Shown one piece after another: positions 1-6,469 of a stretch of DNA of 6,469 nt. Each line of letters opens with the position of its first letter. Position 1 is the first letter of the stretch. The DNA comes from Actinomycetes bacterium (GTDB lineage: Bacteria > Actinomycetota > Actinomycetes > Mycobacteriales > Mycobacteriaceae), in the NCBI GenBank assembly GCA_023388385.1, contig JAEWGK010000084.1, positions 1 to 6,469 on the forward strand, in the 5' to 3' direction. The notes beneath the pieces are model-generated. The model searched no databases. It was not told the origin of the DNA and saw only the letters and a list, made by a program, of their open reading frames with translations. The translations under genes were made by a program, and so were the position numbers.

Positions 1-284
1 ACGACGCCGCGGACGCGGCGCACCTCCAGCGACAGCACCGCCAGGGACGTGAAGATGAGCAGCCACCCCGGCGCCGGCGTCGGCAGGATGATGATCCCGG
101 TGACGAGGAGCACCGCGCCGATGATGATGGTGGCCGGGCCGATGACGTGCCGGAGGCGGCCGCTCTTCCATCTCTCGTACCGGGTCACGGTGCGGGACAG
201 GATGCGGGCGACGTGCCTCTCCATGCCGACGCGACGGCCCGGATCGCGCCCCGGGTCCCGGGCGTCGCGTCGCGTTGGGGTCAT
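1..284 (-). CDS. PGPGW-family small membrane protein, partial (C-terminus off left edge)
   Basis: This reading frame is open from ATG 284 to the left edge, giving 94 residues with no stop. The N-terminus is very rich in Arg and Asp/Pro (residues 1-45) and should be cytoplasmic. It is followed by a hydrophobic helix (about 48-67), the motif PTPAPGW (68-74) and the start of a second helix (about 74-87), then a basic turn (RRVRG). A PGPGW-like motif between two helices is the hallmark of the actinobacterial TIGR02611/PF09656 family, proteins of about 150 residues with about three membrane helices and no known function. About 50 residues are therefore probably missing. The ATG lies 5 bp after the glgB stop, so it is likely the last or later gene of the glgE-glgB transcript. 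No good ribosome binding site is visible. Alternatives are Met21 at 224 or a GTG nine codons upstream that would overlap glgB. The family call is fairly secure, the start is not. Confidence 0.82.
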   Translation of the reverse strand, partial: MTPTRRDARDPGRDPGRRVGMERHVARILSRTVTRYERWKSGRLRHVIGPATIIIGAVLLVTGIIILPTPAPGWLLIFTSLAVLSLEVRRVRGV

Positions 285-289
285 GGCGG

Positions 290-2488
290 CTACCGCTGCA
301 GCTTCAGCCACGTCGCCGACAAAGCGGGGAGGAACAGGCTCGCCGAATGCGGCATGCCGTTCCAGCCGTGGCCGCCGTCGGCGGTGACTCCGCCGTCGTT
401 GCCGTAGCCGGCGCCCTGATAGCGCTCGGAGTCGGAGGCCAGGATCTCCGTCCAGTGGCCCGCGTCCGGCAGGCCGATGCGGTAGTCCGGGTACGTCTGG
501 CCGGAGAGGTTGAGGACGACGGCGATCTTCGAGCCGTCCTCGCCCTCGCGGATGTAGGACAGGACGTTGTTCTGCGAGTCGTCCGCGTTGATCCAGCGGA
601 AGCCGTCCGGGCGGTCGTCGCGCGACCACAGCGCCGGGTTCTCGCGGTACAGCGTGTTCATGTCGCGGACGAACAGCTGGATGCCGCGGTGGAACTCACC
701 GCCCCAACCCTCGAGGTCATCCCACGCGATGGATACGTCATGGTTCCATTCCTGCTCCTGGCCGAGGTCCTGGCCCATGAACAGCAGCTGCTTGCCCGGG
801 TGAGTCCACATGTAGGCCAGCAGGGTGCGCAGGCCGGCGGCCTTGTTCCAGTTGTCGCCCGGCATGCGGCCCCACAGGGAACCCTTGCCGTGGACGACCT
901 CGTCGTGGGAGAACGGCAGGACGAACTTCTCGCTGTAGGCGTAGACCATCGAGAACGTCACGTCGTTGTGGTGATGGCAGCGGTGCACCGGGTCCTTCGA
1001 GAAGTACTCCAGGGTGTCGTTCATCCAGCCCATGTTCCACTTCATGGAGAAGCCCAGGCCGCCCTCGGTGGTCGGCTTGGTGACGCCCGGCCAGGACGTC
1101 GACTCCTCGGCGATGGTGAGGAAGCCCGGGTTGTACTTGTGGACCGTCGCATTGAACTCCTGGAGGAACTGGACCGCGTCCAGGTTCTCGCGGCCGCCGT
1201 ACTGGTTCGGCAGCCACTCGCCGTCGTTGCGGGAGTAATCCAGGTACAGCATGGAGGCCACGGCGTCGACGCGCAGGCCGTCGACGTGGAACTCCTCCGC
1301 CCAGTACAGCGCGTTGGCGTACAGGAAGTTGCGGACCTCGTTGCGGCCGAAGTCGAAGACGTAGGTGCCCCAGTCTCGCTGCTCGCCGCGGCGCCAGTCC
1401 GGGTGCTCGTAGCACGCGGTGCCGTCGAAGCGCGCCAGCGCCCAGTCGTCCTTGGGGAAGTGGCCCGGCACCCAGTCGACGATGACGCCGATGCCGGCCT
1501 GGTGGAATGCGTCGATGAGGAAGCGCAGCTGGTCCGGGGACCCGAACCGGGAGGTCGGCGCGTAGTAGGAGGTCACCTGGTAGCCCCAGGAACCGGAGAA
1601 CGGGTGCTCCGCCACCGGCATGAACTCCACGTGCGTGTAGCCCATCTCGACGACGTAGTTGACCAGCTGCTCCGCCAGGACCTCGTAGGACAGGCCCTGC
1701 TTCCACGAGCCCAGGTGGACCTCGTAGACGCTCATCGGCTCGGAGTTCCAGTCCCGGCGGCCACGGCGGGCCATCCACTCCGTGTCGTTCCAGGAGTACG
1801 AGGACTCGGTGACGACGGAGCCGGTGGCCGGCGGGAGCTCGGTCTCGAAGGCCATCGGGTCGGCCTTGTCGCGGCGGTGGCCCTCCTGCGTCGTGATGGC
1901 GTACTTGTACACCTCGCCGACGCCGACGCCCGGCACGAACAGCTCCCACACCCCCGCGGAGCCCATCGAGCGCATCGGGTGCTGGGCGCCGTTCCAGGCG
2001 CAGAAATCGCCGATGACGGCGACGCCGCGGGCGTTCGGGGCCCACACGGCGAACGACGTGCCGGAGACCTCGCCCATTTCCGTCTCGTAGGTGACGGGGT
2101 GGGCGCCGAGGACCTCCCACAGCCGCTCGTGGCGGCCCTCCTGCAGCAGGTGCAGGTCACCCTCGCGGACGGTGGGCAGGAAGGCGTAGCCGTCGGCCCG
2201 CTCCACGGTGGATCCGTCCTCCCAGGTGATGCGCAGGCGGTAGTCGAAGCCGCCGTCGCCGGGGATCAGGGCGGCGAACACGTCGTCGCCGATGGCCTCC
2301 GCGGGGTAATCGCCGGAGGGCGTCACGACGGTCACGTCGCCGGCGCCGAAGACGCGGGCGCGGACGATGGTGTCGCCGTCGATGACGTGCGCACCGTAGA
2401 AGGCGTGCGGGTCGTGGTGGGTGCAGGTCCGCAGGCGCTCGAGATCGCCCTCGGGGATGCTCAGGCGGGGGTCGGAGGGGGTGGTCAC
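290..2488 (-). CDS. glgB: 1,4-alpha-glucan branching enzyme GlgB
   Basis: A cytoplasmic GH13 enzyme that cuts alpha-1,4-glucan and rejoins the piece as an alpha-1,6 branch. The predicted protein has 732 residues, the usual size for long GlgB (E. coli has 728). Domain order is an extra N-terminal beta domain (about 20-110), a CBM48-like domain (about 125-215, with the AVWAPNA motif at 147-153), the (beta/alpha)8 catalytic domain (about 250-600) and a C-terminal beta domain (about 630-732). Conserved GH13 regions are [10 protein letters not shown] (338-347), GLRVDAV with nucleophile Asp408, TIAEEST with acid/base Glu461, and SHDEVVHGK with transition-state Asp529. These sit exactly 3 residues after E. 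coli Asp405, Glu458 and Asp526. The GTG start at 2488 is chosen because GAGAAGGA lies 8 nt upstream and the protein then begins just after the glgE stop. The frame stays open far upstream inside glgE, but that part is Arg/Pro-rich shadow. The gene is intact and follows glgE after 47 bp, as expected for one transcript. Confidence 0.97.
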   Translation of the reverse strand: MTTPSDPRLSIPEGDLERLRTCTHHDPHAFYGAHVIDGDTIVRARVFGAGDVTVVTPSGDYPAEAIGDDVFAALIPGDGGFDYRLRITWEDGSTVERADGYAFLPTVREGDLHLLQEGRHERLWEVLGAHPVTYETEMGEVSGTSFAVWAPNARGVAVIGDFCAWNGAQHPMRSMGSAGVWELFVPGVGVGEVYKYAITTQEGHRRDKADPMAFETELPPATGSVVTESSYSWNDTEWMARRGRRDWNSEPMSVYEVHLGSWKQGLSYEVLAEQLVNYVVEMGYTHVEFMPVAEHPFSGSWGYQVTSYYAPTSRFGSPDQLRFLIDAFHQAGIGVIVDWVPGHFPKDDWALARFDGTACYEHPDWRRGEQRDWGTYVFDFGRNEVRNFLYANALYWAEEFHVDGLRVDAVASMLYLDYSRNDGEWLPNQYGGRENLDAVQFLQEFNATVHKYNPGFLTIAEESTSWPGVTKPTTEGGLGFSMKWNMGWMNDTLEYFSKDPVHRCHHHNDVTFSMVYAYSEKFVLPFSHDEVVHGKGSLWGRMPGDNWNKAAGLRTLLAYMWTHPGKQLLFMGQDLGQEQEWNHDVSIAWDDLEGWGGEFHRGIQLFVRDMNTLYRENPALWSRDDRPDGFRWINADDSQNNVLSYIREGEDGSKIAVVLNLSGQTYPDYRIGLPDAGHWTEILASDSERYQGAGYGNDGGVTADGGHGWNGMPHSASLFLPALSATWLKLQR

Positions 2489-2496
2489 AGTCGTTG

Positions 2497-2504
2497 TCCT
2501 TCTC
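2497..2504 (-). promoter_or_regulatory. Ribosome binding site of glgB
   Basis: Read on the minus strand this is GAGAAGGA, 8 nt before the GTG at 2488. It decides the glgB start, because the reading frame remains open for hundreds of codons upstream. Confidence 0.75.
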
Positions 2505-2535
2505 GTCTGTCGAGGTGGTTCGTCGGTGTCCGGGA

Positions 2536-4569
2536 TCAGCCGGCGTAGTCCGGCACGTCGCGCCACGCCAGGCAACGGCGCAGGCCCTCGGGGATGTCCG
2601 GGAGGGACACGACATGGGCGACATTGTTCCACGGCTCCAGGCGCACGTAGTTGCGCTTCGTCCAGTTGAACGTCTCGCCGGTGATGAGGTCCGTCACGTC
2701 CATGCGGTCGGCCGAGTGGTGGCCGAGGGAGTTCATGTCGATCGTGAGGGTGCCCTCCTGGGCGTTCCACGGGTCGAGGTTGACGACGACGAGGATGCAG
2801 TCGCCCGTCAGCGGATCGAACTTCGAGTAGGCGATGAGGTTGTCGTTGTCGACCTCGTGGAAGCGCAGGGTGCGCAGCTGCTGCAGGGCCGGGTGCTCGT
2901 GCCGCAGCTTGTTCAGCGTCGCGATGAACGGCTCGAGGGAGTCGCCGGACTCCAGCGCGGAGTCGTAGTCGCGGTAGCGGACCTGGTACTTCTCGCTGTC
3001 CAGGTACTCCTCGGAGCCGGGCTTCACCGGCACGTTCTCGTACAGCTCGTAACCGGAGTACATGCCCCACAGCGGGGACATGGTGGAGGCCAGCGCCGCG
3101 CGGATGGCGAAGGCGCCGCGGCCGCCGGTGACCAGGAACTCGTGGAGGATGTCCGGGGTGTTGACCCACAGGGACGGCCGGGCGATGTCGGAGTGGCGGA
3201 CGATCTCCTCGCCGAACTCCGTCAGCTCCTTCTTCGTCGTCTTCCACGGGAAGTAGATGTACGACTGCTGGAAGCCCGCCTTCGCCAGGCCGTACAGGCG
3301 CGCCGGGGCGGTGAACGCCTCGGCCAGGAAGATGACCTCCGGGTTCGTCTCGTGGACGGTGGAGATGAGCCACTCCCAGAAGTTGCCCGGCTTCGTGTGC
3401 GGGTTGTCGACGCGGAAGACCTTCACGCCGCGGCGGATCCACAGGCGCACGACGCGGAGGATCTCCTCGTAGATGCCCTTCGGATCGTTGTCGAAGTTCA
3501 GCGGGTAGATGTCCTGGTACTTCTTCGGCGGGTTCTCCGCGTACGCGATCGTGCCGTCGGGCAGCACGGTGAACCACTCCGGGTGGGCCGTGGCCCACGG
3601 GTGGTCGGGGGCGCACTGCAGGGCGAGGTCGATGGCGACCTCGAGGTCGCGGGCCTTCGCCTCCTTGACGAACGCCCTGAAGTCCTTCTCGTCGCCCAGC
3701 TCCGGGTGGATAGCGTCGTGGCCGCCCTCGGCGGAGCCGATGGCCCACGGGGAACCGACGTCGCCCGGCTCCGGGGTCAGGGTGTTGTTGCGGCCCTTGC
3801 GGTTGACCTCGCCGATCGGGTGGATCGGCGGCAGGTAGACCACGTCGAAGCCCATGCGCCTGGCGCGGTCCAGCTGCGGGACCGAGGTGGCGAAGGTGCC
3901 GTGGACCGGGTTGCCGGCGTCGTCGAGGCCGCCGGTGGAGCGCGGGAAGAACTCGTACCACGCGCCGACGAGGGCGGCGCGGCGGTCGACCTTGACCTTG
4001 CGGGTCTTGCCGCGCGTCAGCAGCTCGCGCAGCGGGTGCATCTCCAGGATGGCGCGGGTCTCGTCGGACAGGGCCAGGGAGACGCGGGCGCGCATGTCGT
4101 CGCCGCCCTCGCGCAGCTGCTGCGCGACGGCGCGCAGGTGGGGGCGGGAGGCGGTCGCGGCGCCGGCGGCGGCGCGGTCGAACAGGCGAGCGCCGATCTC
4201 CAGGTCGTTGGCGAGCTCCTCCGCGCCCTGACCGGCCTCGATCTTCTTGCCGATGCCGTGGCGCCAGGTGGCGATGGGGTCGGACCACGCGTCGACGCGG
4301 AATGTCCACAGGCCGGGGGCGTCCGGGACGAAGGTCGCGTTGACCTGGTTCGGGTCGCCCTCCGAGAACCTCATGGGGATGCGCCGGGTGCGGGCGCACG
4401 ACGGGGACTCCGCCGGGCCCTTCACGTTGAGGGTCGCGTTGAGGGCGTCATGGCCCTCCCGCCACACCACGGCGAACACGGGGACCACCTCCCCGACAAC
4501 AGCCTTGGCGGGGGTGGCACCTCCGTCCACCTGGGGCCGTACGTCGTCGATGCCGAGTCGTCCAGTCAC
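2536..4569 (-). CDS. glgE: Alpha-1,4-glucan:maltose-1-phosphate maltosyltransferase GlgE
   Basis: Transfers the maltosyl unit of maltose-1-phosphate to the non-reducing end of alpha-1,4-glucan, releasing phosphate (GH13_3, EC 2.4.99.16). The 677-residue length is normal. Visible parts are a beta N-domain (about 1-110) interrupted or followed by a helical S segment (about 115-185), the catalytic barrel (about 195-550) and a C-terminal beta domain (about 565-677). Nucleophile Asp388 lies in [11 protein letters not shown], acid/base Glu417 in FLAEAFT, and Asp473 in NTPDILH is the likely third carboxylate. Compared with Streptomyces coelicolor GlgE (Asp394, Glu423; numbering recalled), the offset is 6. 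The phosphate-pocket residues reported there also map at that offset, to Lys258, Gln318, Asn346, Lys349, Tyr351 and Asn389. This argues for maltose-1-phosphate use rather than a generic amylase. The GTG start at 4569 is set by AAGGAGA 8 nt upstream. It is the first gene of the leftward operon, 47 bp before glgB. Confidence 0.97.
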   Translation of the reverse strand: MTGRLGIDDVRPQVDGGATPAKAVVGEVVPVFAVVWREGHDALNATLNVKGPAESPSCARTRRIPMRFSEGDPNQVNATFVPDAPGLWTFRVDAWSDPIATWRHGIGKKIEAGQGAEELANDLEIGARLFDRAAAGAATASRPHLRAVAQQLREGGDDMRARVSLALSDETRAILEMHPLRELLTRGKTRKVKVDRRAALVGAWYEFFPRSTGGLDDAGNPVHGTFATSVPQLDRARRMGFDVVYLPPIHPIGEVNRKGRNNTLTPEPGDVGSPWAIGSAEGGHDAIHPELGDEKDFRAFVKEAKARDLEVAIDLALQCAPDHPWATAHPEWFTVLPDGTIAYAENPPKKYQDIYPLNFDNDPKGIYEEILRVVRLWIRRGVKVFRVDNPHTKPGNFWEWLISTVHETNPEVIFLAEAFTAPARLYGLAKAGFQQSYIYFPWKTTKKELTEFGEEIVRHSDIARPSLWVNTPDILHEFLVTGGRGAFAIRAALASTMSPLWGMYSGYELYENVPVKPGSEEYLDSEKYQVRYRDYDSALESGDSLEPFIATLNKLRHEHPALQQLRTLRFHEVDNDNLIAYSKFDPLTGDCILVVVNLDPWNAQEGTLTIDMNSLGHHSADRMDVTDLITGETFNWTKRNYVRLEPWNNVAHVVSLPDIPEGLRRCLAWRDVPDYAG

Positions 4570-4577
4570 CTGTTCCG

Positions 4578-4584
4578 TCTCCTT
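4578..4584 (-). promoter_or_regulatory. Ribosome binding site of glgE
   Basis: On the minus strand the sequence is AAGGAGA, close to the full anti-16S complement, 8 nt before the GTG at 4569. It fixes the glgE start and is the strongest such site in the window. Confidence 0.8.
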
Positions 4585-4690
4585 CGGGTCTCCGCTCCGG
4601 CGGGGGCGTCGTCCGTGTCGTTGCTCTTCGCGTCTGCTTTTCCTTCACCTGCTCCGGGGCGCCGCGGATGACGGGGACGCCGCCGGAGAC

Positions 4691-4730
4691 GGTGCAATCA
4701 AGCGTAGATGAGCTACACGGATTCCACAGG
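4691..4730. promoter_or_regulatory. Probable divergent promoter zone between glgE and the ABC ATPase gene
   Basis: The 256-bp space between the glgE start and the proposed ATPase start (4570-4825) is very GC-rich. This stretch is its only AT-richer patch and contains the only TA dinucleotides (4705-4706 and 4714-4715). On the minus strand TACGCT (4706 to 4701) fits the actinobacterial TAnnnT -10 pattern and would give glgE a leader of about 125-130 nt, but the -35 position 17 bp away is a poor match (CTGTGG). On the plus strand TAGATG (4705) and TACACG (4714) are weak -10 candidates for the ATPase gene. The location is inferred mainly from composition and divergent gene layout. Neither promoter is established, and I see nothing else recognisable in the rest of this gap apart from the hairpin near its right end. 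Confidence 0.35.
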
Positions 4731-4807
4731 GGGTGCGATTCGCCGGGTGCGCTGGCGCCGACATGCGAGAGGGCGCGCGAGCCCCGGGGCGCGTCGCGGG
4801 CGCGGCG

Positions 4808-4822
4808 GCCCCGCGGTGGGGC
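4808..4822 (+). repeat. Perfect 5-bp inverted repeat just before the ABC ATPase start
   Basis: GCCCC, a 5-nt spacer GCGGT, and GGGGC form a perfect all-GC stem ending 3 bp before ATG 4826. A related self-complementary decamer GCCCCGGGGC lies at 4781-4790. A stem here would occupy the place of a ribosome binding site if translation starts at 4826. In DNA this rich in GC such short stems also arise by chance, so a function is unproven. Confidence 0.4.
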
Positions 4823-4825
4823 ACG

Positions 4826-5698
4826 ATGGGGGACGTGGCTGCGAACGACAACGACATCGATGACATCGACGACTTCGGCGTGGACGAGGACCTGCTCCTC
4901 GACTTCCGCGGCGTGCGGTACGCCCGCGGCGGCAGGAACCTGGTCGGCCCCCTGGACTGGCAGGTCGAGCTCGACGAGCGCTGGGTCATCCTGGGGCCCA
5001 ACGGCGCCGGCAAGACGACGCTCATGCGCATGGCCGCCGCGGAGGAGTTCCCCTCCGGCGGCGAGGCGTGGGTGATGGGCGAGCGCATCGGCCGCACCGA
5101 CATGCGCGATCTGCGCACGATGATCGGCCTGACGTCGTCCGCCCTTGCGCACCGCGTCCCGGCGGAGGAGAAGGTTGCGGACCTCGTCATCTCCGCGTCC
5201 TACTCCGTGCTCGGCCGCTGGCGCGAGACGTACGAGGAGATGGACTTCTCCCAGGCCGCCGACATCCTGGAGAGGATGGGCGCCGAGCACCTCGCCGACC
5301 GCACGTGGGGGACGCTGTCGGAGGGCGAGCGCAAGCGCGTCCTCATCTCCCGCGCGCTCATGGTCAACCCGGAGCTGCTGCTGCTCGACGAGCCGGGCGC
5401 GGGCCTGGACCTCGGCGGCCGCGAGGATCTGGTCGGCTACCTCGGCGAGCTCGCGCTGGACCCGGAAGCCCCCGCAATGGTGATGATCACCCACCACGTC
5501 GAGGAGATCCCGTTCGGCTTCACCCATGCGATGCTGCTCGACGCCGGCGGGGTCGTCGCCCAGGGCCTCATCGAGGACGTGCTGACGTCGGAGAACCTCA
5601 CGACGGCGTTCCACCAGTCCATCCGCGTCGACAGCATCGACGGCCGCTGGTTCGCCCGCCGGGACCGCGGCGCCGGACGCCACCGGCGGAGGACCTGA
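4826..5698 (+). CDS. ModF/PhrA-like (COG1119) ABC ATPase, no transmembrane partner seen
   Basis: A soluble single-domain ABC ATPase of 290 residues. Walker A is GPNGAGKTT (57-65), the signature is LSEGERKRV (164-172, a variant of LSGGQ), Walker B is LLLLDEP (184-190) with D-loop GLD (193-195), and the switch His is in ITHHVEEI (221-228). Where most ABC ATPases carry the Q-loop glutamine, this one reads IGLTSSALAHR (100-110). That reading and THHVEEI recall COG1119 (ModF, 'photorepair' PhrA-type ATPases). The N-terminus is strikingly acidic (residues 8-26) and the C-terminus strongly basic (last dozen residues). It has no membrane span, and no permease or binding protein lies in the window, so substrate and role are unknown. 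The start is uncertain: ATG 4826 lacks a good ribosome binding site. GTG 4835, ATG 4763 and GTG 4733 are in-frame alternatives. The Nudix gene begins one base after its stop, so the two are probably co-transcribed. Confidence 0.9.
   Translation: MGDVAANDNDIDDIDDFGVDEDLLLDFRGVRYARGGRNLVGPLDWQVELDERWVILGPNGAGKTTLMRMAAAEEFPSGGEAWVMGERIGRTDMRDLRTMIGLTSSALAHRVPAEEKVADLVISASYSVLGRWRETYEEMDFSQAADILERMGAEHLADRTWGTLSEGERKRVLISRALMVNPELLLLDEPGAGLDLGGREDLVGYLGELALDPEAPAMVMITHHVEEIPFGFTHAMLLDAGGVVAQGLIEDVLTSENLTTAFHQSIRVDSIDGRWFARRDRGAGRHRRRT
4853..4870 (+). repeat. Two tandem 9-bp units in the acidic N-terminus of the ATPase
   Basis: GACATCGAT is followed directly by GACATCGAC, encoding the repeated Asp-Ile-Asp pattern near residues 10-15. 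It is in frame and probably just a low-complexity acidic tail, but replication slippage could change its length between strains. Confidence 0.6.
5688..5693 (+). promoter_or_regulatory. Ribosome binding site of the Nudix gene, inside the end of the ATPase gene
   Basis: GGAGGA lies 6 nt before ATG 5700 and within the last codons of the upstream ATPase gene, whose TGA ends at 5698. It favours ATG 5700 over the next in-frame ATG at 5712 and suggests translational coupling. Confidence 0.75.
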
Positions 5699-5699
5699 G

Positions 5700-6469
5700 A
5701 TGTCCGCGGCGATGCGTGACGACGCGGCCCGCGCCGGTTCCGTGCCCGGTGATGCGGCCGGGCCCGGCAGTACCCCCGACGACGAGGGAGCATCCGCCCC
5801 GGCGGTTCCGCGCCTGGCGTCGACTGCCCTGCTGCTGCGCGACGGTGACGCGGGGCCGGAGGTCTTCGTCCAGCGCCGCCGCGCCTCCATGCGGTTCGCC
5901 GCCGGGATGACCGTGTTCCCAGGCGGCGGCGTCGACGACCGCGACTTCCCGGGCGACGTGGACGGCGATGGCCACGTCAGCCCCGCCATCGAGTGGGCGG
6001 GCCCGGACGTGGACTGGTGGGCAGGGGCGCTCGGCGTGCCCGCCGGCACCGCCCGGGCGCTGGTGTGCGCCGCCGTCCGCGAGACGTTCGAGGAGTCCGG
6101 CGTATTGCTGGCCGACCGCGCGGGCGACGCCGGTGCGCATCCCCTGCCGGGGGAGGACGGCGACGCCGCCCGACGCGCCCTGGAGTCGCGGGAGACGGCC
6201 CTCGCCGATTTCCTCGCGGCGCGCTCGCTGCGCCTGCGCTCCGATCTGCTGCGGCCGTGGGCGAACTGGCTCACGCCGGCGTCGAACCCGATCCGCTACG
6301 ACACCTTCTTCTTCCTCGCCGCTGTGCCGGAGGGCCAGGAGCCGGACGGCCGGACGTCGGAGGCCACCGCCGCCGGCTGGGCCCGCCCAGCCGACCTGCT
6401 GGAGCGGTGGCGCGCCGGTGAGGTCCGCCTCATGCCGCCGACGTGGGCGCAGCTGCGCCGGCTGGAGGG
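5700..6469 (+). CDS. Nudix hydrolase with split Nudix box (NUDT8/NUDT19-like), partial (C-terminus off right edge)
   Basis: The frame is open from ATG 5700 to the right edge (256 residues, no stop). After a low-complexity Ala/Gly/Pro/Asp leader (about 1-36) comes the Nudix fold: strand RLASTALLLR (38-47), EVFVQRRR (54-61), FPGGGVDD (73-80), then about 45 inserted residues, and the catalytic helix AVRETFEESGVLL (125-137). Glu128, Glu131 and Glu132 are the expected metal ligands. The canonical box is GX5EX7REUXEEXGU. Here the glycine half and the REXXEE half are separated, and the first Glu is replaced by Asp (79, 80 or 82). This layout is typical of the NUDT8/NUDT19 group, some of which cleave CoA-type diphosphates. 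The later WLTPASNPIRYDTFFF (190-205) also fits that group. Substrate is not determinable from sequence. It is probably co-transcribed with the preceding ATPase gene. The family call is secure, while the CoA link is inference. Confidence 0.9.
   Translation, partial: MSAAMRDDAARAGSVPGDAAGPGSTPDDEGASAPAVPRLASTALLLRDGDAGPEVFVQRRRASMRFAAGMTVFPGGGVDDRDFPGDVDGDGHVSPAIEWAGPDVDWWAGALGVPAGTARALVCAAVRETFEESGVLLADRAGDAGAHPLPGEDGDAARRALESRETALADFLAARSLRLRSDLLRPWANWLTPASNPIRYDTFFFLAAVPEGQEPDGRTSEATAAGWARPADLLERWRAGEVRLMPPTWAQLRRLE

Noticed and set aside
2489..4399. Apparent GlgE-GlgB fusion: the glgB frame stays open to 4399 (1369 codons in all)
   Set aside because: The upstream part is Arg/Pro-rich out-of-frame reading of glgE. 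The GTG at 2488 has its own ribosome binding site and gives a GlgB of normal length.
275..4671. Two long plus-strand open frames (275-2548 and 2494-4671) antisense to glgB and glgE, 757 and 725 codons
   Set aside because: Their translations are Val/Ala/Arg/Asp-rich with no domain or motif, and they mirror the codon structure of the two recognised genes. Stop codons are rare in GC-rich DNA.
4704..4716. GTAG-ATGAG-CTAC inverted repeat as a regulator operator
   Set aside because: The arms are only 4 bp and do not extend. It overlaps the AT-richer patch but is too weak to call a binding site.
4781..4790. GCCCCGGGGC palindrome as a terminator
   Set aside because: It has no loop and no following T-run, and it lies between divergent genes where no transcript is expected to end.
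4448..6274. Minus-strand open frame of 608 codons across the divergent gap, the ATPase and the Nudix gene
   Set aside because: It is low-complexity Ser/Arg/Ala sequence without motifs, lying opposite two genes with clear catalytic motifs, and has no ribosome binding site support.
1..6469. Novel defence, mobile or CRISPR-like system
   Set aside because: No repeats with spacers, transposase, integrase, tRNA or attachment site is visible. All five genes belong to known families in a typical chromosomal arrangement with uniform composition.

Overview
The window is ordinary chromosomal DNA of a high-GC actinobacterium. The base composition (strongly GC, third codon positions almost all G or C), the GTG starts, and a GlgE-GlgB pair next to a PGPGW-type membrane protein point to the Mycobacteriales. 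A Corynebacterium-like organism fits best: from memory, in corynebacteria the gene facing glgE across the divergent region is an ABC-type ATPase followed by a Nudix hydrolase, whereas in mycobacteria it is glgP. This assignment is inference from gene order, not from a search.

The left two thirds read leftwards (minus strand). In transcription order they hold glgE (maltosyltransferase, GTG start at 4569), a 47-bp gap with a clear ribosome binding site, glgB (branching enzyme, GTG start at 2488), and a small membrane protein of the PGPGW family. The last gene starts 5 bp after the glgB stop and runs off the left edge. GlgE uses maltose-1-phosphate to lengthen alpha-1,4-glucan chains and GlgB adds alpha-1,6 branches. 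Together they perform the last two steps of the trehalose-to-alpha-glucan (GlgE) pathway. The upstream enzymes (TreS, Pep2/Mak, GlgC, GlgM) are not in the window.

A 256-bp region (4570-4825) separates glgE from a rightward pair and must hold the divergent promoters. It contains only one small AT-richer island (about 4691-4730). The right third reads rightwards: a soluble ABC ATPase of the ModF/PhrA (COG1119) type with no membrane partner in view, then, one base after its stop and behind a good ribosome binding site, a Nudix hydrolase with a split Nudix box (NUDT8/NUDT19-like). The Nudix gene runs off the right edge.

I found no RNA gene, mobile element, CRISPR array, attachment site or convincing terminator. 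Several very long overlapping reading frames are GC-driven shadows. I do not see an undescribed system here. The items most worth a second look are the partnerless ABC ATPase coupled to a Nudix hydrolase, and the unclear start of that ATPase beside a perfect hairpin.
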